Shown one piece after another: positions 1-8,422 of a DNA stretch of 64,000 nt. The stretch's first letter is position 1. Every line of letters starts with the position of its first letter. Both the position numbers and the translations under genes were made by a program. This stretch comes from UBA6176 sp032119375 (GTDB lineage Bacteria > Verrucomicrobiota > Verrucomicrobiia > Limisphaerales > UBA9464). Location of the stretch: positions 47,885 to 111,884 of the forward strand of contig CAYSGH010000004.1 of the NCBI GenBank assembly GCA_964430505.1, in the 5' to 3' direction. The notes under the pieces were generated by a model, which was not told where the DNA came from, did not search any database, and saw only the letters and a program-made list of their open reading frames with translations.

Positions 1-1106
1 GGGTCCGACGCGGCGGACCGGCACGCCTCGGGCACGGCATGGGTGTGGTCCAGCATGGCCGCCATCAACCGCACGCTGGCGCGGACGGTGTCCGCCGTAT
101 CGAACACGCGTTCCTTGTCCTCCTGCAAGTCGCGGTTGTACGTCATGGGCAGGCCCTTCAGCAACGTGAGCAACGACATGAGGTTGCCCACCACGCGGCC
201 CGTCTTGCCGCGCACCAGCTCCGCCACGTCCGGGTTCTTCTTTTGCGGCATCAACGACGACCCCGTCGTGTACGCATCCTCGATCCGAACAAACCCAAAC
301 TCGCTGCCCACCCACAGGATGATGTCCTCCGCCAGGCGGCTGAGGTGGACCGCCAGCAAGGCCGACGCCGATGCAAACTCGACGAGGAAGTCCCGGTCGC
401 TGACGCCGTCCATGGAGTTCCGGGTGACCAAGGGCTTGCCCTTGGAATCGCAAAACCCCAGCAACAACGCCACCCGCTCCCGCTGGATCGGGAGCGTCGT
501 GCCCGCGATGGCCCCGGAGCCCAACGGGCAGACATTGGCCCGTGTGCGCGCGTCCGCGAGACGCCCGAGGTCGCGCTCGAGCATCTCGACGTAGGCCAGC
601 AGGTGATGCGCCAGCCACACCGGCTGCGCCCGTTGCAGGTGCGTGTAGCCCGGGATCACCACGTCCGCATGGCGCGTCCCCAGCCCCACCAACGCCGCCT
701 GCAAGCCCCGCACCTCGCCCGACAACGCGTCGATCTCGTCCCGCAGCCACAGCCGGATGTCCAGCGCCACCTGGTCGTTCCGCGACCGAGCCGTGTGCAG
801 CTTCGCCCCGGCCGGCACCCGGCGCGTCAGCTCGGCCTCGATGTTCATGTGCACGTCCTCCAGCTCTGCCTTCCATGCGAACGCGCCCGCCTCGATCTCC
901 GACCCGATGGCCTCGAGCCCCTTGCGGATGTCCTTCAGCTCCCGGGCGGTCAGGATGCCCACCTCGTGCAGCATGGTCGCATGGGCGACCGAGCCCCGGA
1001 TGTCCTGGCGCCACAGGCGATGGTCGAACGAGATCGACTCGGAGAACGCCGCGACGTCGGCGGCAGGGCCGGAGGAGAATCGGCCGGAACGTGAGACGGG
1101 CTTCAT
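1..1106 (-). CDS. argH: Argininosuccinate lyase, 3' end cut by window
   Basis: Last step of arginine biosynthesis: cleaves argininosuccinate to arginine and fumarate in the cytoplasm. Translating the minus strand from the ATG at 1106 gives an open frame that runs off the window start (about 368 residues; the family is about 460, so roughly 95 C-terminal residues are missing). Visible family motifs are TARSRNDQVALD, THLQRAQPVWLAHH and the fumarase/aspartase-superfamily signature GSSLMPQKKNP around residues 280-290, which carries the catalytic serine loop. The start follows the stop of the epimerase-like gene by 7 bp, so the two are probably co-transcribed. argG is also in this window but about 40 kb away, so the two last arginine genes are not in one operon. 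Identification is firm; only the C-terminus is unseen. Confidence 0.95.
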   Translation of the reverse strand, partial: MKPVSRSGRFSSGPAADVAAFSESISFDHRLWRQDIRGSVAHATMLHEVGILTARELKDIRKGLEAIGSEIEAGAFAWKAELEDVHMNIEAELTRRVPAGAKLHTARSRNDQVALDIRLWLRDEIDALSGEVRGLQAALVGLGTRHADVVIPGYTHLQRAQPVWLAHHLLAYVEMLERDLGRLADARTRANVCPLGSGAIAGTTLPIQRERVALLLGFCDSKGKPLVTRNSMDGVSDRDFLVEFASASALLAVHLSRLAEDIILWVGSEFGFVRIEDAYTTGSSLMPQKKNPDVAELVRGKTGRVVGNLMSLLTLLKGLPMTYNRDLQEDKERVFDTADTVRASVRLMAAMLDHTHAVPEACRSAASD

Positions 1107-1113
1107 GGGGGTA

Positions 1114-1992
1114 TCAGCGGCGGACCTTGGCGATCAGGGATTCGAGACGGCGGCCGTACTCGACGAAGTTGGCGACGAGGGCGTCGTCCTGCGCGGCCGA
1201 GTTGGCGTCATGGAAGACCGCGACCATGTGGGGCTCGATGGAGATGCCGGCGTCGTAGCCGCGCGCGAACGCGTCGGCGAGGATGCGCTCCACCGCGCCG
1301 TCGCCCTCGCCCGGGAAGTGATAGTCCGCATCGTTCTTGGCGGTGTTCCAGCGGGCGTCCTTGACGTGGATGTGGACGGAGGCATCGCGCACCTGGGTCC
1401 AGAACTCCCACGGGTCCTGGCGCGGCCGGGGCTCGGGCTTGGAGCGGTCGAGGTTGAAGACCGGGTTGGCGGTGTCGAAGACCCAGCGAAGTCCCGGCAC
1501 GTTGTCGAGGAGGCGGAGGGCGTGTTCCCAGCTCATGCCGCCGTAGTTCATGCAGTTCTCGTGCACGGGCTGGATGCCGGCGTCGAGGAACCGCGCCGTC
1601 ACCTCGCGCAGGCGCCGGAACCGCTCCCGTTCCATCTGGTCGGCGTCGTCGCGCACCTTGTAGCTCATGATGCGCACGAACGGGATGCCGAGGCGTTGCA
1701 TGCGCGGGATCGCGCGCGCGACCTCGGCCAGCGTGATGTCAAAGGGGTCCTCGATGCGCTTGGCCCAGTTGCCGATCGTCGAGGCCAGGCAATGCACGGA
1801 GATGCCCGCATCCCGGAGCGTCCCGGCCACCTCGTCAAAGGCCGCGTCCGGTATGTCATGCAGGTTGCCCTTCGCATGGCCCGGCACCGTCACGTTGCGC
1901 ATCTCGATGTGGCGCCAGCCCAGCTCCCGCGTCGCGCGCACCTGAGCCGCCAACGTGTTGCCGGCCTCGTCCGAAATCCCGCACAAGATCAT
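1114..1992 (-). CDS. Sugar phosphate isomerase/epimerase family TIM-barrel protein
   Basis: A 292-residue protein of the xylose-isomerase-like TIM-barrel (AP endonuclease family 2) superfamily. The fold is suggested by the N-terminal strand MILCGISDEAG, the central HENCMNYGG (metal-ligand-type Glu/His region), the later VFDTANPVF and VHIHVKDARW (Asp and His/Lys ligand positions), and the terminal SIEPHMV. These are the usual places for metal-binding acidic and histidine residues in this superfamily. The substrate cannot be told from sequence; relatives act on inositol-type, tagatose/psicose-type and other keto-sugars. It lies 7 bp upstream of argH on the same strand, but no functional link to arginine synthesis is evident. 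Length is normal and it is intact. Confidence 0.8.
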   Translation of the reverse strand: MILCGISDEAGNTLAAQVRATRELGWRHIEMRNVTVPGHAKGNLHDIPDAAFDEVAGTLRDAGISVHCLASTIGNWAKRIEDPFDITLAEVARAIPRMQRLGIPFVRIMSYKVRDDADQMERERFRRLREVTARFLDAGIQPVHENCMNYGGMSWEHALRLLDNVPGLRWVFDTANPVFNLDRSKPEPRPRQDPWEFWTQVRDASVHIHVKDARWNTAKNDADYHFPGEGDGAVERILADAFARGYDAGISIEPHMVAVFHDANSAAQDDALVANFVEYGRRLESLIAKVRR

Positions 1993-2039
1993 GCGCCAAG
2001 GCTACCGCCGCGCACCGCGCGTTGGAAGGGCCGTGTCCC

Positions 2040-3173
2040 TCACAGGCACCACCACGGCAGCGCCGTCACGCGGTCGTGGAGGCGCAACGGACGCGGGCAA
2101 CGGCACACCACGTAGCCGTGGTCCGCCTCGCCCGGCTTCTCGTCCATGAACGCCAGCAGGTGCCGCGCATGCGACAAGCTGGGATGCTGCGTCCACTTCA
2201 CCTCCAGCGGCGTGAGGCGGCCGCCACGCTCGATGATGTAGTCCACCTCAGCGCCGTCCCGGCTTCGCAGGTGGAACAGGTTGCCGTCGCCGAGGTACCG
2301 CAGGCGATTCCAAATCTCGATGCCCACCCACTGCTCGAACACAGGCCCCGGATTGGCCATCACGATGTCCTCCGAGGGGTTCAACCCCGCCGCCGCATGA
2401 CGAATGCCCAGGTCGAAGAACAAAAATTTCGGCGTCGAGAGCAGGTTCTTGCGCGGGCTCTTGGCGTAGGCGGGCACGCGCAGGCCCACGAACAGGTCCT
2501 CCAGCAACTGATAATGCGCCTTCACCGTGATGTTCGAGATGCCCGCCTCCTGCGCGATGCCCGCAAAGTTCACCAGGTTGCCCGACTCGGACGCCGCGAG
2601 CTGCAGGAACCGCACGAAGGCGCCCCAGTCTCGGAGGAGCGTCTCCCGCCGGATTTCCTCCTCCAGGTGGACCAACGCATACGACCTCAATAGCGCAGGA
2701 CGGTCCTCGGCCTCCGCCGTCACCACGCCCGGCAACGCCCCAAAGGCCAGCCGCGTCGGCAGGTCCCATGCCGGAAACAAGGACCCGGCCGCGGTGTCAT
2801 CCGCCGCGGCAAAGGGCAGCGGCGAACCCTCCGCCGAACCCCTGCCCTCCGGCGCAGGGTGCTCCGCCAGCGTCAGCGGATGGAGGCGGTGCATCAGGCA
2901 TCGCCCGGGCAACAGGTTGGCCCCGGTCACGCGCAGCCTTCGCGCCGAGCTTCCACACAGCACGAAGCGCCACCGCCCCTTGTCGGCATCATAAAGCGCC
3001 TGCACGGCATCAAAGACCGCAGGCACCGCCTGGGCTTCGTCCACGAAGACAAACCGGGGGGACTTGCCTGGGGGAAGCGCGCGACAAGCCTGCGCGAACT
3101 CACCCGGGTTCGCGAGATGCCGCGACCGCTCCAACGGGTCGGCCAAGTTGATCCGGAGGGCATCCGGCGGCAC
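2040..3173 (-). CDS. AAA ATPase with DUF4143 domain, N-terminus interrupted
   Basis: Member of the AAA_14/DUF4143 ATPase family (COG1373-like), widespread proteins of unsettled function in prokaryotic accessory genomes. In this GTG-initiated frame one sees the Walker B segment FVFVDEAQAVP, the sensor-like LCGSSARRL, the family hallmark HRLHPLTLAE, the DUF4143 core HYQLLEDLFVGLRVPAY and LLSTPKFLFFDLGIRHA, and a nuclease-like end EVDYIIERGG...LEVKW. The Walker A motif (GARQTGKST) is encoded just upstream in the same frame (3174-3278) but is preceded by a stop codon. The start at 3173 therefore yields a protein without its nucleotide-binding P-loop and is probably not functional as such. Either the gene is decaying, or there is a sequence error or non-canonical start. 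A second, intact family member lies at 15211-16431. Confidence 0.75.
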   Translation of the reverse strand: MPPDALRINLADPLERSRHLANPGEFAQACRALPPGKSPRFVFVDEAQAVPAVFDAVQALYDADKGRWRFVLCGSSARRLRVTGANLLPGRCLMHRLHPLTLAEHPAPEGRGSAEGSPLPFAAADDTAAGSLFPAWDLPTRLAFGALPGVVTAEAEDRPALLRSYALVHLEEEIRRETLLRDWGAFVRFLQLAASESGNLVNFAGIAQEAGISNITVKAHYQLLEDLFVGLRVPAYAKSPRKNLLSTPKFLFFDLGIRHAAAGLNPSEDIVMANPGPVFEQWVGIEIWNRLRYLGDGNLFHLRSRDGAEVDYIIERGGRLTPLEVKWTQHPSLSHARHLLAFMDEKPGEADHGYVVCRCPRPLRLHDRVTALPWWCL

Positions 3174-3284
3174 GAGGCGGTTCGGCAGGGTGGACTTGCC
3201 GGTTTGCCGGGCTCCGAAGAGGAGATGGACAAAGGGCCGGGCCAGCTTCGCGCGCAGGGAGGCCTCAAACCATCGCTGTTACAT
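3174..3284 (-). pseudogene. In-frame N-terminal remnant with ATG-TAA at codons 1-2
   Basis: On the minus strand an ATG at 3284-3282 is followed at once by TAA (3281-3279) and then by an open frame QRWFEASLRAKLARPFV... that runs in phase into the AAA/DUF4143 frame. It carries the Walker A motif GARQTGKST. Family members usually begin 'M-x-x-R-W/Y-hydrophobic', so the stop sits where a tyrosine-like codon (TAC/TAT) would be expected. No ATG, GTG or TTG lies between the stop and the P-loop. Confidence 0.7.
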
Positions 3285-3519
3285 GAGCCTTAGAAATATC
3301 GCTTTAATCCATCGTCAATGTTGAGCGTGAAGCCCGCTCACGCCTCGATGCACCCCGAAGTCCTCGCCGTTCCCAATCAGATCGTGAAGCCCCCCACAGC
3401 TCTGAACGGGGCCAACCCCGGCTGCACCTCCAAGCCCCCGCCCCCGCTTCGCGCACCTCCCGTTCCCGTCCCCATCGCCGTCTTGCCCCCCACGCCCCCT
3501 CGCGGGGAAGCTGCCGCCC

Positions 3520-4080
3520 ATGAAACGCCTCATCGGACAGCTCGACCGGCACCTGCGTGCCACGCCGCGCCTCGGCTCCGGCGTCTATCTCGCCCGCACC
3601 GCCGTCGTCCTCGGCGACGTCACCCTCGGCGACCGCAGCAGCGTCTGGTACGGGGCTGTGCTCCGCGGCGACATCAACCGGATCGAGGTTGGCGAGGAAT
3701 CCAACATCCAGGACAACGCCGTGCTGCACCTCGCCGACGACTTCCCCTGCATCGTGGGACGGCGCGTGACGGTGGGCCACTCGGCCAACGTCCATGCGTG
3801 CGTGGTGGGCGACGAATGCCTCGTGGGGATGGGGGCGACGATCCTCGACGGGGCCGTCATCGGGGAGCAGTGCCTGGTGGGCGCACACGCGTTGGTCACG
3901 CCCGGGACGCGCATCCCGCCGGGGTCCATGATCCTGGGCGCCCCGGCGAAGGTGGTGCGGCCGCTGACGATGGAGGAGCGCGCCGGCTTGGCGCACTGGG
4001 CGTTAAAGTACGTGGCCAACGCCGCCTATTGCCTCCGGCACGGCTTGCACGTGGGCGCGCCGCTCTCGCCTCATCCTTGA
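3520..4080 (+). CDS. Gamma-carbonic-anhydrase-like hexapeptide-repeat protein
   Basis: A 186-residue left-handed beta-helix protein of the gamma carbonic anhydrase family (YrdA/PaaY-like). Hexapeptide repeats run from about residue 15 to 150, e.g. GDVTLGDRSSVWYGAVLRGD, GRRVTVGHSANVHACVVGD, GATILDGAVIGEQCLVG. The histidines in NAVLHL, VGHSANVHA match the metal-binding triad positions of the family. Family members bind Zn/Fe and some hydrate CO2, but many YrdA-type homologues show no activity, so enzymatic function is not assured. The C-terminal helix after VRPLTMEERA is typical. It stands alone on the plus strand, convergent with the nucleotidyltransferase gene. Confidence 0.88.
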   Translation: MKRLIGQLDRHLRATPRLGSGVYLARTAVVLGDVTLGDRSSVWYGAVLRGDINRIEVGEESNIQDNAVLHLADDFPCIVGRRVTVGHSANVHACVVGDECLVGMGATILDGAVIGEQCLVGAHALVTPGTRIPPGSMILGAPAKVVRPLTMEERAGLAHWALKYVANAAYCLRHGLHVGAPLSPHP

Positions 4081-4157
4081 AGAACCACCGCCGGAGCCGC
4101 TCGGTTCTCACGAGTTGGGCGGTCCGCCCCGTGGGACACTCAAGGCCCCCGCGAAGC

Positions 4158-4904
4158 CTACAACCGGGCAAACAACCGGTTCGCCTCCTCCAGCGTTTCC
4201 TTGGAACCGATGTCGTACCAAATGCCGGGGATGCGCCATGCGAGGACGGGTTGGCGCGGGTAGATCCATTGAATGAGGCGGCCGGGTTGATCCGGGTTGT
4301 TGCCCTCGGCGATGTACTGCCTCACCAGCCCGAGGTAGCGGCGCGGGTAGTAGTAGAGCGCGATGCCAATCGTCGTTGAAGGCGGGTTGGAGGGCTTCTC
4401 CACGAAGCTCGTCACCCGGCCATCGGCATCGACGTCCACCACGCCGTACTTCCGCGCCTCGTCCAGGCTGCCGACGTCATGGACGCCCAACACCACCTCG
4501 TCGCGTTGCTTGCAGAACGCTCCAAACTCCGAGAGCGGCTGGCTGAAGAGGTTGTCGCCCGCCACCACCACGAGGTCGTCATCGAGCTTCTCCCGTTCGA
4601 GCACGAACTGGAGATCACCGATGGCCCCCAGCTTGTCGGCGTCACTGGTGGACCCGTCGTTGATGACCGTGAACTCCAGCTTGGCCTTGCTCGCACGATA
4701 CCCATCGGCCCACTGCTGGAAATGCGGCGCAAACTTGTTGTTCGTCACGATCAGGACGCGGTCGAGGCCAGGGAGCCCGGCAAGGTTGTCGAGGACACGG
4801 TCCACCATGGGCTTGCCCGCGACCGGCAACAGCGGCTTCGGCTGGGTCAACGTCAGGGGATAGAGGCGCGTCGCGTAGCCCGCGGCAAGGATCAGCAGCT
4901 TCAT
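4158..4904 (-). CDS. Sugar-phosphate nucleotidyltransferase
   Basis: A 248-residue NTP_transferase family enzyme that would couple a sugar 1-phosphate to a nucleotide, giving an activated sugar for envelope polysaccharide or cofactor pathways. The Rossmann-type nucleotide-binding signature AAGYATRLYPLTLTQPKP is at residues 6-23, the KPLLPVAGKPM sugar-activating lysine region follows, and the metal-binding aspartate lies in VVVAGDNLF near residue 108. FVEKPSNPPS and GIWYDIGSKETL match the substrate-binding end of glucose-1-phosphate thymidylyltransferase-like proteins. The length is at the short end of that family. The start at 4904 was chosen because the protein begins directly with MKLLILAAG; a longer frame upstream lacks homology-like sequence. 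It lies 70 bp downstream of rimO. The exact sugar and base are unknown. Confidence 0.87.
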   Translation of the reverse strand: MKLLILAAGYATRLYPLTLTQPKPLLPVAGKPMVDRVLDNLAGLPGLDRVLIVTNNKFAPHFQQWADGYRASKAKLEFTVINDGSTSDADKLGAIGDLQFVLEREKLDDDLVVVAGDNLFSQPLSEFGAFCKQRDEVVLGVHDVGSLDEARKYGVVDVDADGRVTSFVEKPSNPPSTTIGIALYYYPRRYLGLVRQYIAEGNNPDQPGRLIQWIYPRQPVLAWRIPGIWYDIGSKETLEEANRLFARL

Positions 4905-4974
4905 CGTGTTGGGCGAAAGCTGCCCACGGTCCAAGGTTGGGGAAAGCGCGGATTTTCCGCGGAGGCGACCCGGA

Positions 4975-6684
4975 TCAATTGGGCTCCGCCACCAGGTCGT
5001 AGTCCGTGTGCCCCACAACACGCACCCGTGCAAACTCGCCCGCCGTGACCTTGCCACGGATGTACACGCGGCCGTCGATGTCCGGTGCGTCCGCCTCGCC
5101 CCGCGCCACCCAGTACGTGCCCTTCAGCCCTTGCAAACCCGCGTCCTGGCCCCGGATCAGGCCGTGCTCCCACGAGAGCACCCGCGCCTTCTGGAGCGCC
5201 GCCGCCGAGGCCTGCCCCTCCACGAGGACCTTCAGCTCGCGCCCCACGAAAGACTGGGCCACCGCCACCGCCACCTCATGCTGCGCCGCCATCGCGCGCT
5301 CGCGCCTCCGCTGCCGCGCCTTCAGCGGCACCTGCGCCTCCATGCGCCCGGCCACGGTCCCGTCCTCCTGCGAGTAGGTAAACACCCCCAGCCGCTCGAA
5401 CCGCGCCTCGCGGATGAAGTCCAGCAACACCTCGAACTTCGACTCCGTCTCGCCCGGAAACCCCACGATGAACGTCGTCCGCAACGCAATCCCCGGGATC
5501 CCCGCCCGGATCCGCCCCACCAACTCCCGGATGTAGGCCCCGCTCGTCTCGCGCCGCATCCGTTGCAACATCGTGTCCTCGATGTGCTGCAACGGCATGT
5601 CCACGTACCGCGCCACCTTCCGGCTCGACGCGATCGTCTCGATCAACTCGTCCGTCCAATGCGCCGGATGCGTGTACAACAGCCGGATCCAGAAGTCCCC
5701 CGGCATCGCGTCCAGGTCCCGGATCAACGTGCACAACGTCGTCGCGTCCGCCGGCAACGCCTGCGTCGCCGCCTGGAAGCGTTCCGGTGATGCAATCGCC
5801 CGGCTGTGCCCCTCGCGCAGGTCCAGCCCATAGTACGTCGAATCCTGCGAAATCAGGTTCAGCTCCCGAACACCCTCCGAAACCAGCCGCCGCGCCTCCG
5901 CCACGACGTCCGCCTGCGTCCGGGACCGATGCGAGCCCCGCATCCGGGGAATCGTGCAGAAGCTGCACGGGTGGTTGCAGCCCTCGGCAATCTTCACGTA
6001 CGCGAAGTGCCGGGGCGTCAGCCGGAACCGCGGGGTGTCGTGCTGCGGGATGTAGCTGGGGCGGACGGCCACCTCCACCAACGGCCCGGTGGCGGGAGCC
6101 ACCACCGTGCGCGTCTGGTTGTGCTTCCCGCTTCCGCTCAACGATGCCGTCGCCTCCTCCGCCACCGGCGACGCCGCGTCGAGGCTTGCGATCTTGCCCT
6201 TCACCGCCCGCGCACGCCCCTTTCCCTTGCCTGTCGCCGGGGCCGCCAGCTTCCCCGCCCGCGCCGCGATCGCCTGCCCCACGATGTCCCCCACCTGCGC
6301 GACCTGGTCGATGCCCATGAACGCGTCCACCTCCGGCAACAGCTTGGGCAGCTCCTCGCGAAACCGCTGCGGCATGCAGCCCGACACGATCACCGCCTGC
6401 GACGGGTTGCGCACGTCGCGTTCCGCCGCCGACTCCAGGATCGCGTCCACGGACTCCTCCTGCGCCGCGTCGATGAACGAGCACGTGTTCACGATCAACG
6501 CGTCCGCCTCCGCCGGGTCGTTGGTCACCTCGATCCCATGCTTGAGCAACGATCCCAGCATGATCTCGGCGTCCACGAGGTTCTTGGCACACCCCAGCGA
6601 GACAATCCCGACGCGCCGGGGCGCCGACGGGCTGGGTGACGACGACGACGGGGACGCGTTCCTAGGGGCGTTCTTGGATGCCAT
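4975..6684 (-). CDS. rimO: Ribosomal protein S12 methylthiotransferase RimO, with long linker
   Basis: Radical-SAM enzyme that methylthiolates an aspartate of ribosomal protein S12. From the ATG at 6684 the protein is 569 residues, against about 440 in usual RimO. The N-terminal MTTase cluster cysteines are C32 (SLGCAKNLVD), C68 (NTCSF) and C103 (SGCMPQR). The radical-SAM CxxxCxxC is C236-C240-C243 in EGCNHPCSFCTIPR. A C-terminal TRAM domain ends the protein (LKVLVEGQ...YDLVAEPN). SLGCAKN and the SFCTIPRMRG context favour RimO over MiaB. The extra length lies mainly in a basic, Ala/Gly/Lys-rich stretch at about residues 140-215 between the two domains and a second insertion near 291-315. The upstream extension of the frame (to 7149) reads through the dapA-like gene and is not used. 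Confidence 0.93.
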   Translation of the reverse strand: MASKNAPRNASPSSSSPSPSAPRRVGIVSLGCAKNLVDAEIMLGSLLKHGIEVTNDPAEADALIVNTCSFIDAAQEESVDAILESAAERDVRNPSQAVIVSGCMPQRFREELPKLLPEVDAFMGIDQVAQVGDIVGQAIAARAGKLAAPATGKGKGRARAVKGKIASLDAASPVAEEATASLSGSGKHNQTRTVVAPATGPLVEVAVRPSYIPQHDTPRFRLTPRHFAYVKIAEGCNHPCSFCTIPRMRGSHRSRTQADVVAEARRLVSEGVRELNLISQDSTYYGLDLREGHSRAIASPERFQAATQALPADATTLCTLIRDLDAMPGDFWIRLLYTHPAHWTDELIETIASSRKVARYVDMPLQHIEDTMLQRMRRETSGAYIRELVGRIRAGIPGIALRTTFIVGFPGETESKFEVLLDFIREARFERLGVFTYSQEDGTVAGRMEAQVPLKARQRRRERAMAAQHEVAVAVAQSFVGRELKVLVEGQASAAALQKARVLSWEHGLIRGQDAGLQGLKGTYWVARGEADAPDIDGRVYIRGKVTAGEFARVRVVGHTDYDLVAEPN

Positions 6685-6749
6685 GGTTCGGGAAGCCGGG
6701 CGGATTCGTTTGCGGGGAAAATTGGGGGCGCGGAGCCAGCCGACGCGGG

Positions 6750-7706
6750 CTAACGCGACGACGCCTCCGCGACCAATGCGTCGAGCCGCCGCAGGATGGG
6801 CTCCAGCAGGGCGACGTCCGTGTCGGGCCGACGCGGGTTGCGCACGTGGGGCTCGGGGGATGGAACAAGCCCGCGCAAATGGAGGAACTGGGCGCAGGAA
6901 TGCTTGTAGGCGGGGACGGGCGCCCGGAACGCCACCATCCCGAGATACTGGAGCCAGTCGTTCAGCTCGTGGAACCGCGCGTCCCCAGCCTCCCACATCC
7001 GGTCCCGCGCCGCGAAGGCCTCCGGATGGAACGCCGACAAACCGAGCAGGTAGTCGCTGCCCCACTGCACCATGTCGATGGCGAGGTCGTTGCCCGTGTA
7101 CAACTTGAAGTCCGGCCGCTCGGCGTCGCGCAGCGCCAACCGCTCCCATTCCAGCCCCCGCGACAACGAGCTGTGCTTGGCTCCCTTGAGCTGCGGGATC
7201 GCCATCAACGCCCGGAACGTCTCCAGGTCCCAGATGCGCCCGAACGGCACGAACATCCGCCCCAGCTCAAAGCCCAGGAACTCGTCCACCTCCGACGCAA
7301 TAGACCGGAACAACGCCACCAAGGCCGGCCCAGGCAGGTCCCCCGTGGCCGACGCCGGGAAGAGGATGGGAACGCCGCCGTTGCACGCGATGGCGCCGCA
7401 TTCACGCCGGTACAACAGGGAGGGGTCGCCGTCCTGCCCCTCGATGTAGGCGCCCGCGACGAACCGGCGTCCGCGCGCCGCGCTGCCCACCATGCCGAGG
7501 ATGTCGCGCCGTTCCTCGGGCCGGAGCAGGTTGGCGTAGCCCGTGTCCATGTTGACGGCCGGCGTGAGGCCCGCCGCCCACGTTCGCTCCAGCAGGTTGC
7601 CGTACGCCACCATGTCGGCCGCGCCGTCCGGCCGAAACGGAAGCAGGACCGCCGAGATGCCCTCGATCCGGCGACCGGCGCGAAGCGGTGGAATGCTCAT
7701 TCCCAT
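6750..7706 (-). CDS. Dihydrodipicolinate synthase-family (class I aldolase-like) protein
   Basis: A protein of about 318 residues of the DapA/NAL superfamily TIM barrel. Recognisable segments are GISAVLLPFRPDGA at the N-terminus, AGLTPAVNMDTGYANLL (where DapA has its strand-2 substrate loop) and LKGAKHSSLSR, whose lysine occupies the Schiff-base position of the family's 'KDSS' motif. KLYTGNDL follows, where family members read 'G.D'. The motifs diverge from true DapA, so it is probably a paralogue acting on another keto-acid or sugar acid. It follows ndk by 19 bp and precedes rimO by 65 bp. The start at 7706 (or the next ATG at 7700) avoids overlap with ndk; neither has a strong Shine-Dalgarno sequence. 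Confidence 0.78.
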   Translation of the reverse strand: MGMSIPPLRAGRRIEGISAVLLPFRPDGAADMVAYGNLLERTWAAGLTPAVNMDTGYANLLRPEERRDILGMVGSAARGRRFVAGAYIEGQDGDPSLLYRRECGAIACNGGVPILFPASATGDLPGPALVALFRSIASEVDEFLGFELGRMFVPFGRIWDLETFRALMAIPQLKGAKHSSLSRGLEWERLALRDAERPDFKLYTGNDLAIDMVQWGSDYLLGLSAFHPEAFAARDRMWEAGDARFHELNDWLQYLGMVAFRAPVPAYKHSCAQFLHLRGLVPSPEPHVRNPRRPDTDVALLEPILRRLDALVAEASSR

Positions 7707-7725
7707 GCGACGCCCAAGGCGGGGG

Positions 7726-8142
7726 TCAGGCCGGGATTTCCTCGGCCCTGAAGAAGCGCCGGACCTCGATCTCGGCGTTCTCGGGCGAGTCCGAGGCATG
7801 GGCGATGTTGAGCATGCTGTTGGTGCCCAGATCGCCCCGAAGCGTTCCCTTGGGGGCCTTGCGCGAGTCCGTGGGGCCCAGCAGTTCGCGGACCTTCGCG
7901 ACCGCGTCGGGACCGTTGAGGATCAACGCCAACACCGGGCGCGAGCTCATGAACTCGACGATCTCGGGAAAGAAGGGACGGTCGGCGAGGTGCGCGTAGT
8001 GCTCGGCGAGGATCTTGCCGTCCAGGCGCAGCATCTTGGCCGCTGACAACCGAAGGCCCGCCGCCTCCAGCCGCCGGATCACTTCCCCGGCGAGGTTCTT
8101 CTCCATGCAGTCCGGCTTGCAGAGGATCAACGTTCGTTCCAT
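7726..8142 (-). CDS. ndk: Nucleoside diphosphate kinase
   Basis: Transfers the gamma-phosphate of ATP to nucleoside diphosphates through a phosphohistidine, balancing cellular NTP pools. At 138 residues it has the normal bacterial length. It starts MERTLILCKPD (family: 'ERTL..IKPD'), has FMSSRPVLALIL in the middle and the active-site segment NIAHASDSPENA with the catalytic His at residue 115; many homologues read HGSDS rather than HASDS. It is first in a probable minus-strand run ndk > dapA-like > rimO > nucleotidyltransferase. Confidence 0.96.
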   Translation of the reverse strand: MERTLILCKPDCMEKNLAGEVIRRLEAAGLRLSAAKMLRLDGKILAEHYAHLADRPFFPEIVEFMSSRPVLALILNGPDAVAKVRELLGPTDSRKAPKGTLRGDLGTNSMLNIAHASDSPENAEIEVRRFFRAEEIPA

Positions 8143-8422
8143 CAGGCCGCTAGTGTGTCCCGAAGTCCGCCCCCGGGCTCAAGCCTGTATCCGCTCCAGA
8201 ACCCCACGCCGGTGCAGCACGAATGAGCGGGCGGCCGCAGGGAAAGGGGAGGAATGAAGGATGAGGGATGAAGGATGAAGGATGAGATGGGGAACGCGAC
8301 GGGGCTGTCTCGCGGCGATCCCGGGCTTGCCCCGCTCCGTCAACCACCCCTTCTCGATGCCCGCTGCCTGCGTCATCCCTCACTCTTCATCCTGCATCCT
8401 TCCTCCTTCATCCCTCCCCTTC
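8143..8422. repeat. Intergenic region with inverted ATGAAGG-type simple repeats
   Basis: This gene-free stretch between ndk and the DUF1501 gene holds a left arm of tandem 7-mers at about 8252-8288 (variants of GGATGAA/GGATGAG). A right arm at about 8376-8420 consists of the reverse complement (TTCATCC/CTTCATC variants). The two arms could pair imperfectly around a GC-rich interior of about 90 bp. No open reading frame here looks real. Confidence 0.6.
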
